NCBI GenBank assembly: GCA_963815785.1
Contig: CAWFHZ010000008.1
Coordinates: 62,001-126,000, forward strand
Direction: 5' to 3'
Length of the DNA: 64,000 nt
Source of the DNA: DATFVA01 sp963815785
GTDB lineage: Bacteria > Bacteroidota > Ignavibacteria > Ignavibacteriales > Ignavibacteriaceae
The position numbers and the translations under genes are program-made. The notes under the pieces are model-generated. The model was not told where the DNA came from, did not search any database, and saw nothing but the letters and a program-made list of their open reading frames with translations. Positions within the stretch are counted from its first letter, which is position 1. Each line of letters starts with the position of its first letter. Below, piece by piece: positions 38,454 to 45,025 of the stretch.

Positions 38454-39725
38454 ATGAAAAAAATAATTTTTTACAGTATCTCCTTATTTTTTATTGTAAC
38501 ATCTGGATATAGTCAGAATTTAAATGGCAGATTTTCTTCTGCCATTTATTCTTTTGAGAGGTTCGATTCTGTTGATGCCTCGCAGACTTATTTTCATGCC
38601 TATGAGATGTTGGCTTTAAATTTAAATAAGGATAATTATTCTTTAAGAACTTACCTGAACTTTGAGAGTGACCTTTCAAAAGATCTTAAAGATTATCCCA
38701 GGCTCAGATTTTATAACCTTTATTTTGAAGCAAGAAAAGTTCTGGACGCATTAACTCTGAAATTGGGAAGGCAGCCAATTATCAACTCAGTTGCTGGCGG
38801 TCTTTTCGATGGAATTAATGTTGATTTCAAAAAAGGGGATTACAAAGTGACGGGTTATTACGGAGGTAACGTTCCCGCTTACCAAAAACTTGAACTTACT
38901 GACAAATGGAGTGATGATTTTATTGCCGGGGGTAAATTTGTCACAACTGTATTGCAGGATTTCCGTATTGGATTGAGTTACATCAACAAAAATTTTAAAG
39001 CTCAGGAATATATGGCTACCAGGCTGGATGCCGATCTTAACCCAATCCAGGTATTAATTGAAAACAAATCTAATCAGTACCAGTTTGCTTCAGCTGAAGT
39101 TTCTTATGAAATGCCAAAAACTTTTACGGTTGATACAAGATATGATTATGATTTGAATTTTATGCAGACTTCAAAATTTGAAGTTTATGGGACCTATGAT
39201 AAACTGGAAAAGATTGATTTTAATCTTTACTACAACTACCGGTGCCCTAAGATAAGGTACAATTCAATTTTTTCTGTTTTTGATTATGGAAACACTCAGG
39301 AAATAGAAGCTGGTGCTAACTATAAGTTAAATCAGATTTTTACTTTTACAGGCAAGGTTGCAAATGTAACTTACACCGATGAAAATTCTCAGCGAATAAC
39401 CGTTGGTGCTATTACAAATTACGGCAGCTTAACCTATAGAAAAAATCTTGGTTATGCAGGTGAAATGGATGCAGTATCCCTTTATTCTGCTTATACTTTT
39501 CTGGAGGGATTATTAACTCCTTCTCTTGGACTTTCTTTTACCAATTATAAATTGTCAGATGATGCTGAAACTGATAACTTAACCACATTTCTGGCAGGTG
39601 TGAATATAAGACCTTACAGAACTTTATCACTTGATCTTCAGGGCCAGTATTTAAATAATAAAATATACAAAGATGATCTCCGTTTATTTGCAAAATTAAA
39701 TTACTGGTTTAATACAAATTTTTAG
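38454..39725 (+). CDS. Outer-membrane beta-barrel, likely porin of a porin-cytochrome conduit
   Basis: A signal peptide ends at SGYSQ. The remaining ~400 residues alternate polar and hydrophobic residues in ~20 candidate strands, with short turns and many aromatic residues (LRFYNLYFEARKVL, FNLYYNYRCPKIRYNS), and end in YWFNTNF; a terminal Phe is the usual barrel-assembly signal. No porin family is recognised by motif. Location between a 4-heme and a 14-heme cytochrome gene suggests that it forms the sheath of an electron conduit through the outer membrane. An unrelated porin is the alternative. Confidence 0.75.
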   Translation: MKKIIFYSISLFFIVTSGYSQNLNGRFSSAIYSFERFDSVDASQTYFHAYEMLALNLNKDNYSLRTYLNFESDLSKDLKDYPRLRFYNLYFEARKVLDALTLKLGRQPIINSVAGGLFDGINVDFKKGDYKVTGYYGGNVPAYQKLELTDKWSDDFIAGGKFVTTVLQDFRIGLSYINKNFKAQEYMATRLDADLNPIQVLIENKSNQYQFASAEVSYEMPKTFTVDTRYDYDLNFMQTSKFEVYGTYDKLEKIDFNLYYNYRCPKIRYNSIFSVFDYGNTQEIEAGANYKLNQIFTFTGKVANVTYTDENSQRITVGAITNYGSLTYRKNLGYAGEMDAVSLYSAYTFLEGLLTPSLGLSFTNYKLSDDAETDNLTTFLAGVNIRPYRTLSLDLQGQYLNNKIYKDDLRLFAKLNYWFNTNF

Positions 39726-39735
39726 CAGATGCTTT

Positions 39736-40944
39736 ATGAAATTAAAATTCTTCTATTTAATATTAGCTATAGGACTGATTACAATAGTAATCCTTTCCGC
39801 ATTTTCATCTGCTCCGGAAACCGGGCAAAATGGAAATGATAAAATCATTAAGTTTTCGCATAAGTTTCATAGTGATATCACTGACTGCGCTTCTTGTCAT
39901 ACTGCCGTTTCTAAAAGCACAAGCTTAAAAGATAAATTACTCCCTACAATGGATGATTGTGCACAATGTCATGATGTTCAGGACGAAAAAAATTGTACAA
40001 TGTGTCATTACGATGATGTTTATGAACCTCTGCAGCAGAAACAATCGGGATTAATTTTTAATCATAGTTTTCATGTCGGAGACAAGAAAGTTGAATGTTC
40101 AGTCTGTCATAAAGGGATTAATGATGTTGATTATGCATTCAAAGCTGAGCAGCCATATCCACAGATGAATGACTGTTGGTCATGCCATGGTACCACAAAG
40201 GTTGCAGCAAATGCATGTGAAGCCTGCCATATTTCTACTGCCGGACTTTTACCACAATCCCATAAGAGTGCTGATTTTATTCACTCACATAAATTTGCAG
40301 CTCGAGAATTTGACGCTAATTGTATTATGTGTCATGACAACCATAGTTGTGAAGAATGCCACGACGGCACCACAATGTTGACGGAAAAGAATACAGCAGA
40401 TGATTTTTATCAGCCGTACGTTCCTAATAATTCAGTTGATGGCCCGAAACAGCAACAGATAACAAGGGTTCATCAATTAGATTACAGGTTTACTCACGGA
40501 ATTGATGCGAAGGGAAAAACTGCTGAATGCCAGACATGCCATAACGTTGAAACATTTTGCACAACCTGTCATCAGGCTGACAATAATGATTTTGAATTAG
40601 GAGGGGTTGCACCTGCTTCTCACTTAAAACCTGGTTTCTTCACAATTGGAGTCGGCACAGGTGGTGGAGAACATGCTATTCTTGCTAGAAGAGATATTGA
40701 ATCCTGTATTGCATGTCATGATGTTCAGGGTGCTGATCCTACATGTATTACTTGTCATGTTGATAATGATGGAATTAAAGGAACAAATCCTAAAACCCAT
40801 CCGTCAGGATTTATGCGGGATACTCACGGTGATTGGCATGATAATTCAGGTTCTGTATGTTTCAATTGCCATTTAGGTGCATCTCCACAAACACCTGCAG
40901 GCGTTGGGTTCTGTGGATATTGCCATGACTCTAATCCACATTGA
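39736..40944 (+). CDS. 14-heme periplasmic c-type cytochrome
   Basis: After an N-terminal signal or anchor helix (FFYLILAIGLITIVILSAF) the 402-residue protein has 14 CxxCH motifs spread to the C-terminus: CASCH, CAQCH, CTMCH, CSVCH, CWSCH, CEACH, CIMCH, CEECH, CQTCH, CTTCH, CIACH, CITCH, CFNCH and CGYCH. Extra His residues (FSHKFHSD, FNHSFHVG) fit bis-His ligation as in c3/c7-type chains. It likely wires electrons to or through the neighbouring barrel. It starts 10 bases after the barrel gene and its stop overlaps the next ORF's longest reading, so all are co-transcribed. Confidence 0.92.
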   Translation: MKLKFFYLILAIGLITIVILSAFSSAPETGQNGNDKIIKFSHKFHSDITDCASCHTAVSKSTSLKDKLLPTMDDCAQCHDVQDEKNCTMCHYDDVYEPLQQKQSGLIFNHSFHVGDKKVECSVCHKGINDVDYAFKAEQPYPQMNDCWSCHGTTKVAANACEACHISTAGLLPQSHKSADFIHSHKFAAREFDANCIMCHDNHSCEECHDGTTMLTEKNTADDFYQPYVPNNSVDGPKQQQITRVHQLDYRFTHGIDAKGKTAECQTCHNVETFCTTCHQADNNDFELGGVAPASHLKPGFFTIGVGTGGGEHAILARRDIESCIACHDVQGADPTCITCHVDNDGIKGTNPKTHPSGFMRDTHGDWHDNSGSVCFNCHLGASPQTPAGVGFCGYCHDSNPH

Positions 40945-40961
40945 TTAAAACGGAAAAAGTT

Positions 40962-42005
40962 ATGAAGTATAAATTTATCTATATAGTTTTAACGATTGTT
41001 GCTGGTATCTTTTGGGCTGGTTGTAGTGAACTTCAATCTGATCTTCCGCAGGCACCTTCAACACATTTTCATGGTGAAGGATCATTAAACTCTCAATCGT
41101 CACAATTTCATGGTAAACTTGTTGCAGACAATCCGGAAGGATTGGATGAATGCCGGCAATGTCATGGAGTTGATTTTTCCGGTGGAATAACGAAAGTTAG
41201 CTGTAAAACTTCAAACTGCCATCCTACAATAGACGTGCATCAAGCAGGGATAGTTGATACAACGTCACCAAATTTTCATGGAAAATATATGGCAGGTATA
41301 AACTGGGATATTCTTAAATGTGCAAGTTGTCATAATACAGATTTCTCAGGAGGCATTGCTTCACCATCCTGTTTATCTTGTCATACTCAGGAAAACGGGC
41401 CTGAAGCCTGCAATACCTGTCACGGCGATCCCGTTGATGGAGGTCATATTTTCCCGCCGCAGGACCTTGAAGGTAATACTGCAACTACTGCTCCGGGAGT
41501 TGGTGCACATGTTGCACATTTGGTTACAAATAATTTAATGGGTGATATAAGATGTTCTAACTGTCATAAATTCCCTACAAGTTTTGATGCACCCGGCCAT
41601 ATAGATTCTCAGCTCCCTGCAGAAATAACCTTTGGTAGAAATGCAGTATTCAATCATGGCATAAATTCAACTTACGATTATGCTAATCATTCCTGTGCAA
41701 ATACTTACTGCCATGGAAATTTTGTATCTAAAAGAGATACTTCTCAGTATCAGTTTATTTATGAAGATAGTACAGGTGCACCAACAGACTCAATGTACGG
41801 AAATAATGTAACAGTGATATGGAACCAGGTGGATGGTACACAGGCCAAATGCGGTTCATGTCATGGATTGCCTCCGTTGGGACACAGGTATCAGACATGG
41901 CCTACAAGCTGTGTAATTTGTCATACAGGAGTTATTGATGCAGAAGGGAATATAGTTGATTCGACAAAGCATATAAACGGACATATTGATGTATTTGGAG
42001 AATAA
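40962..42005 (+). CDS. Multiheme cytochrome lipoprotein with CxxCH and CxxxxCH motifs
   Basis: The signal sequence ends in FWAGC, a good lipobox, so this should be a lipoprotein, probably on the outer membrane. Seven standard heme motifs are visible (CRQCH, CASCH, CLSCH, CNTCH, CSNCH, CGSCH, CVICH) plus two with four-residue spacing, CKTSNCH and CANTYCH. This mix is the hallmark of the CxxxxCH/CxxCH domain first noted in Geobacter outer-membrane cytochromes. I chose ATG at 40962 rather than TTG at 40941. It is the last gene of the cluster and the best candidate for the surface-exposed terminal reductase. A strong terminator follows. Confidence 0.9.
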   Translation: MKYKFIYIVLTIVAGIFWAGCSELQSDLPQAPSTHFHGEGSLNSQSSQFHGKLVADNPEGLDECRQCHGVDFSGGITKVSCKTSNCHPTIDVHQAGIVDTTSPNFHGKYMAGINWDILKCASCHNTDFSGGIASPSCLSCHTQENGPEACNTCHGDPVDGGHIFPPQDLEGNTATTAPGVGAHVAHLVTNNLMGDIRCSNCHKFPTSFDAPGHIDSQLPAEITFGRNAVFNHGINSTYDYANHSCANTYCHGNFVSKRDTSQYQFIYEDSTGAPTDSMYGNNVTVIWNQVDGTQAKCGSCHGLPPLGHRYQTWPTSCVICHTGVIDAEGNIVDSTKHINGHIDVFGE

Positions 42006-42030
42006 AGAATTTATTTTATTAATTCCTCAA

Positions 42031-42055
42031 AGCCGGTTTTTTAACCGGCTTTTTT
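42031..42055 (+). terminator. Rho-independent terminator of the cytochrome cluster
   Basis: AGCCGGTT (42031-42038) pairs with AACCGGCT (42043-42050) around TTTT, followed by TTTTT. It separates the cytochrome operon from the tRNA-Ser locus. Confidence 0.9.
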
Positions 42056-42119
42056 ATTGCTCTGATTTATTTATAGAATGATATGATATCGATTTATAGT
42101 AAAGCTTGGCGGTTTTTTT

Positions 42120-42128
42120 TATATTTGC
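42120..42128 (+). promoter_or_regulatory. Bacteroidota-type -7 box for the tRNA-Ser locus
   Basis: TATATTTGC matches the TAnnTTTG -7 element of Bacteroidota-type promoters and ends 11 bases before the first copy of the tRNA 5' end. No TTG -33 box at the ideal spacing is seen. It is probably the original tRNA promoter, now ~640 bases from the intact tRNA. Confidence 0.45.
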
Positions 42129-42138
42129 ATTCTCGTTC

Positions 42139-42454
42139 GGAAAGGTGCAGGAGTGGTTTTCAGCCAAAGGCTGATCCGCCTAAGGCGGAAACTGGCTTAA
42201 GGATAAAAATATGTACTATGTTTATGTGTTGTGGAGTGCAAAAATAAAAAAGAGATATGTTGGCTCCAAGGAGGATGTTGAGAAGAGACTGAAAGAGCAT
42301 AATCGAGGTAGTAATAAATTTACAAAGGGTGGAATTCCTTGGATAAAATTATATCAAGAGGAATATCCAACGAAAACAGAAGCAATAAAAAGGGAAAAGT
42401 TTTTGAAATCTGGAGTTGGAAGATCGTGGCTAGATAATATGTTAGAAATTCCTC
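42139..42454 (+). repeat. tRNA-GIY-YIG repeat unit 1
   Basis: This 316-base unit starts with the first 20 bases of tRNA-Ser(GGA) (42139-42158). A ~30-base double hairpin then sits in the D-loop (AGCC-AAA-GGCT, then TCCGCC-TAA-GGCGGA), and the tRNA D-arm resumes for a few bases (AACTGGC, 42190-42196) before the GIY-YIG ORF. The unit is repeated at 42455 with about six substitutions, one inserted base and the same order, so it arose by a recent tandem duplication. Confidence 0.9.
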
Positions 42455-42516
42455 GGAAAGGTGCAGGAGTGGTATTCAGCCAAAGGCTAATCCGCCTAAG
42501 GCGGAAACTGGCTTAA
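42211..42516 (+). CDS. GIY-YIG nuclease domain protein, copy 1
   Basis: This is a 101-residue single GIY-YIG domain protein (UvrC N-terminal/YhbQ type): MYYVYVLWSAKIKKRYVG holds the paired Tyr motif, followed by RLKEHNRGSNKFTKGG with the conserved Arg-His-Asn region and EAIKREKFLKS with the catalytic Glu area. Its last ~20 residues (PRKGAGVVFSQ and on) are encoded by the next tRNA 5' fragment and its hairpin, so the natural protein is probably ~80 residues. These domains cut DNA in homing and repair. It differs from copy 2 by two residues in the body. Confidence 0.88.
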   Translation: MYYVYVLWSAKIKKRYVGSKEDVEKRLKEHNRGSNKFTKGGIPWIKLYQEEYPTKTEAIKREKFLKSGVGRSWLDNMLEIPRKGAGVVFSQRLIRLRRKLA

Positions 42517-42771
42517 GGATAAAAAATATGTACTATGTTTATGTGTTGTGGAGTGCAAAAATAAAAAAGAGATATGTTGGCTCCACGGAGGATGTTGAGA
42601 ATAGACTGAAAGAGCATAATCGAGGTAGTAATAAATTTACAAAGGGTGGAATTCCTTGGATAAAATTATATCAAGAGGAATATCCAACGAAAACAGAAGC
42701 AATAAAAAGGGAAAAGTTTTTGAAATCTGGAGTTGGAAGATCATGGCTAGATAATATGTTAGAAATTCCTC
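42455..42771 (+). repeat. tRNA-GIY-YIG repeat unit 2
   Basis: This is the second 317-base copy of the unit: tRNA-Ser(GGA) 5' end (42455-42473), D-loop double hairpin, D-arm return (42506-42512) and the ORF. It runs directly into the intact tRNA-Ser(GGA) at 42772, so each unit regenerates the tRNA 5' end downstream of itself. Confidence 0.9.
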
Positions 42772-42794
42772 GGAAAGGTGCAGGAGTGGTTTAA
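42528..42794 (+). CDS. GIY-YIG nuclease domain protein, copy 2
   Basis: This is an 88-residue near-identical copy of the preceding protein, with Lys-to-Thr in the GSxED turn and Lys-to-Asn two turns later. The catalytic motifs YYVYVL, YVGS, RLKEHN and KREK are intact. The last eight codons (RKGAGVV and stop) lie inside the tRNA-Ser(GGA) gene; the TAA is in the tRNA D-loop. Translation and tRNA processing would therefore compete on one transcript. Confidence 0.88.
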   Translation: MYYVYVLWSAKIKKRYVGSTEDVENRLKEHNRGSNKFTKGGIPWIKLYQEEYPTKTEAIKREKFLKSGVGRSWLDNMLEIPRKGAGVV

Positions 42795-42858
42795 CTGGCA
42801 CGCCTGGAAAGCGTGTGTGCGGGCAACCGTACCGAGGGTTCGAATCCCTCCCTTTCCG
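42772..42858 (+). tRNA. tRNA-Ser (anticodon GGA)
   Basis: Acceptor arm GGAAAGG pairs with CCTTTCC, the anticodon stem CACGC/GCGTG encloses CTGGAAA with anticodon GGA, there is a long variable arm typical of tRNA-Ser, and the T-arm is GAGGG-TTCGAAT-CCCTC. The discriminator is G and the CCA end is not encoded. The D-arm contains the target copied in the upstream repeat units. Confidence 0.96.
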
Positions 42859-42862
42859 CAAA

Positions 42863-43105
42863 ATGTATTTAGCTTATATTTTAAGAAGTCAGAAAGATGG
42901 TACTTATTATTATGGTTCTACTTCAGATATCATTAGGCGATTAGAATATCATAATAAAGGAAAAGTTAAATACACAAAAGGTCACAGACCATATGTTCTT
43001 CATTATACTGAAACGTTTGAAAGCAGAAGTGAAGCGGTAAAACGGGAGAAATATTTCAAAAGTATAGAAGGTTACAGGTGGTTAAAAAAGAATAATATCA
43101 TCTGA
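42863..43105 (+). CDS. GIY-YIG nuclease domain protein, divergent copy 3
   Basis: This is an 80-residue GIY-YIG domain: MYLAYILRSQKDGTYYYGST, RRLEYHNKGKVKYTKGHRP and EAVKREKYFKS. I chose the ATG at 42863; a longer reading from 42815 would translate the tRNA itself. It starts four bases after the tRNA-Ser(GGA) 3' end. Similarity to copies 1 and 2 is clear only in the motifs, so it is an older or separate lineage. A tRNA 3' remnant follows its stop. Confidence 0.88.
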   Translation: MYLAYILRSQKDGTYYYGSTSDIIRRLEYHNKGKVKYTKGHRPYVLHYTETFESRSEAVKREKYFKSIEGYRWLKKNNII

Positions 43106-43108
43106 ACT

Positions 43109-43170
43109 GTACCGAGGGTTCTCCCAAAGGAACTCCTTCGGAGGAATCCCTCCCTTTCCGCAAAATGTAT
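43109..43170 (+). repeat. tRNA-Ser(GGA) 3' remnant with T-loop double hairpin
   Basis: GTACCGAGGGTTC and then AATCCCTCCCTTTCCGC plus the downstream AAAATGTATT repeat the 3' part of the intact tRNA-Ser(GGA) and its flank. Between them, at 43122-43143, sits a ~23-base insert in the T-loop with two small hairpins (TCC-CAAA-GGA and CTCC-TTC-GGAG). With the intact tRNA 3' half it brackets GIY-YIG copy 3 as a direct repeat. Confidence 0.85.
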
Positions 43171-43188
43171 TAATTGGACTTAATCAAT

Positions 43189-43277
43189 GGAGAGATGCCG
43201 GAGTGGTTGAACGGGGCGGTCTCGAAAACCGTTGTGGGACGTTTGTTCTACCCAGGGTTCGAATCCCTGTCTCTCCG
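43189..43277 (+). tRNA. tRNA-Ser (anticodon CGA)
   Basis: Acceptor stem GGAGAGA/TCTCTCC, anticodon stem GCGGT/ACCGT around CTCGAAA with anticodon CGA, a long variable arm, and T-arm CAGGG-TTCGAAT-CCCTG. The discriminator is G with no encoded CCA. It was probably a close tandem partner of tRNA-Ser(GGA) before insertion of the nuclease element. Confidence 0.96.
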
Positions 43278-43390
43278 CTGAGTTCTCGCGAAGCGACTCA
43301 TTTGCAGGAATTTCTCTCTCTCCGTATAGTATGACTTCATTTCAGGGTTCTGGCAAAGCCATTCTTTCGGAAGAATCCCTGTCTCTCCGC
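43278..43390 (+). repeat. Two tRNA-Ser T-arm remnants with double hairpins
   Basis: Two degraded 3' tRNA pieces follow tRNA-Ser(CGA). The clear one (43343-43390) reads CAGGGTTC, a T-loop insert with TGGC-AAA-GCCA and ATTCT-TTCGGA-AGAAT hairpins, then AATCCCTGTCTCTCCGC, matching tRNA-Ser(CGA). An older one (about 43279-43325) keeps GAGTTC, a TCGC-GAA-GCGA hairpin and a CTCTCTCCGT end. No ORF remains between them, so these look like scars of lost elements. Confidence 0.7.
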
Positions 43391-43516
43391 ATCTTTATAA
43401 GAAATCATTAGTTGCTTTTCTTGAATCCTCATTGTGATATTTTAATCTCTCCGGATGCTTTTATGTATCTACTTACTTTAATAAATTTATCATTATTAAT
43501 AAAATCGTTTTGAATT

Positions 43517-44977
43517 ATGAAAACTTTATTCATTCTTTTAATTGCTTTAACTCAATTGACTGCTCAATCAATTAATTTTAAGGATTATTTCATCGATCAG
43601 ACAATGCGGGTGGATTACTCTCACACAGGAGATGCAAAATCAGAGCTTGTCACACTGGATCATATTTACAAATATGGTATTTGGGCTGGAAGTCTGAATA
43701 ATTTAATTGATGATTTTAACAACGGTGCCTATTACTACAAAATTTATGATGAATCTACGGGTAAGCTCATCTATTCAAAAGGTTTCGACAGTTACTTTAA
43801 GGAATACCAGACAAGTGATGATGCAATCAATGGAATAAAAAAAGCATTCCAGGAGAGTGCAATAGTTCCGTTTCCGCAAAAGAAAATTAAATTCGCTCTT
43901 GAAAAAAGGGACAGCCTGAATAACCTGAACGAAATATACTCAACCATTATTGATCCCAATGATATTTATATAACTGATGAAACTGTCAATAGTAATGGGG
44001 TAAATGTATACAAACAATTTTACTCAGGTGACCCGCACAAAAAAGTTGATGTTGTAATAATAGGGGAAGGGTACACTAAGGATGAGAAATCTAAGTTTGA
44101 AAAAGACCTGAAACATTTTACAGATCTGTTTATTAACCAGGAGCCTTATAAATCTTTAAAAGATAATTTTAACATTTACGGAATATTTAAAGCTTCCATC
44201 GATAGTGGATGTGATAATCCCGGGGCAGGTATTTATAAAAATACTTTGTTGAGTACAACTTATTATTCTCTAGGGTCAGAAAGATATATTCTAACCGAGG
44301 ATAATAAAGCACTTCGGGATGTTGCGGCAAATGTTCCTTACGATGCTATATACATTATGATTAACGAATCCCGTTACGGTGGTGGGGGCATTTACAATTT
44401 TTATTGTACATTTATTACAGATAACCAGTTTAGTGATTATATCTTTTTACACGAATTCGGGCATTCATTTTCCGGGTTAGCTGATGAATATTACACTTCA
44501 GATGTAGCTTATAATGATTTTTATCCTAAAGGTGTTGAGCCCGTTGAACCGAATATAACCCGGCTTCTGGATAAAAATAATTTAAAATGGAAGAACCTGA
44601 TAACACCAGGGATCGAAATTCCAACTCCATGGGAAAAAGCTGATTTTGATAAGTTTGATCTTGCCTGGCAGAAACAGAGAAGAGAGTTAAACCAGGAGAT
44701 TGCAAATGCGCAGCGCAGTATGGCTCCGCAATCAAGGGTTAATGAACTCAAAGATAAATATAACACGCTTGATAAAGAACATAGTGATGCGATTGATAAT
44801 ATGCTTCACAAAAGCAGGTATTGGGGAAAAGTAGGTGCATTTGAAGGTGCTGGCTATTCATCCAAAGGTATTTACCGACCGATGATCGATTGTATTATGT
44901 TTTCCAAAGGAGCAAAACCGTTCTGCAAGGTCTGTGAAGAAAGTATTAAAAAAGTTATTAAACATTATACCGATTAG
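43517..44977 (+). CDS. M64 family metallopeptidase
   Basis: A signal peptide ends near LTAQS. The M64 (IgA peptidase) domain carries VDVVIIGEGYTKDEKSKFE, an RYGGGGIYNFYC segment and the zinc site FLHEFGHSFSGLADEYY, where HExxH is followed by the third ligand downstream. CIMFSKGAKPFCKVCEESI is the conserved C-terminal piece. At 486 residues it lacks a T9SS sorting domain, so it is probably periplasmic or surface-attached by other means. A T9SS-exported epimerase gene follows after 48 bases. Confidence 0.9.
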   Translation: MKTLFILLIALTQLTAQSINFKDYFIDQTMRVDYSHTGDAKSELVTLDHIYKYGIWAGSLNNLIDDFNNGAYYYKIYDESTGKLIYSKGFDSYFKEYQTSDDAINGIKKAFQESAIVPFPQKKIKFALEKRDSLNNLNEIYSTIIDPNDIYITDETVNSNGVNVYKQFYSGDPHKKVDVVIIGEGYTKDEKSKFEKDLKHFTDLFINQEPYKSLKDNFNIYGIFKASIDSGCDNPGAGIYKNTLLSTTYYSLGSERYILTEDNKALRDVAANVPYDAIYIMINESRYGGGGIYNFYCTFITDNQFSDYIFLHEFGHSFSGLADEYYTSDVAYNDFYPKGVEPVEPNITRLLDKNNLKWKNLITPGIEIPTPWEKADFDKFDLAWQKQRRELNQEIANAQRSMAPQSRVNELKDKYNTLDKEHSDAIDNMLHKSRYWGKVGAFEGAGYSSKGIYRPMIDCIMFSKGAKPFCKVCEESIKKVIKHYTD

Positions 44978-45025
44978 TAGTATAGTATTAATCTCCGGTA
45001 AATATTTAGTAAGGCGGGTTGGGTT

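Noticed and set aside
42139..42794. CRISPR-like tandem repeat
   Set aside because: Units are ~316 bases, coding, and lack short repeat-spacer structure.
42637..42861. Minus-strand ORF over nuclease copy 2 and tRNA-Ser
   Set aside because: It is antisense of the GIY-YIG gene and the tRNA; its protein start is just the reverse of the tRNA sequence.
42815..42862. Longer start for GIY-YIG copy 3
   Set aside because: It would translate the tRNA-Ser T-arm and acceptor; the ATG at 42863 begins the domain exactly.
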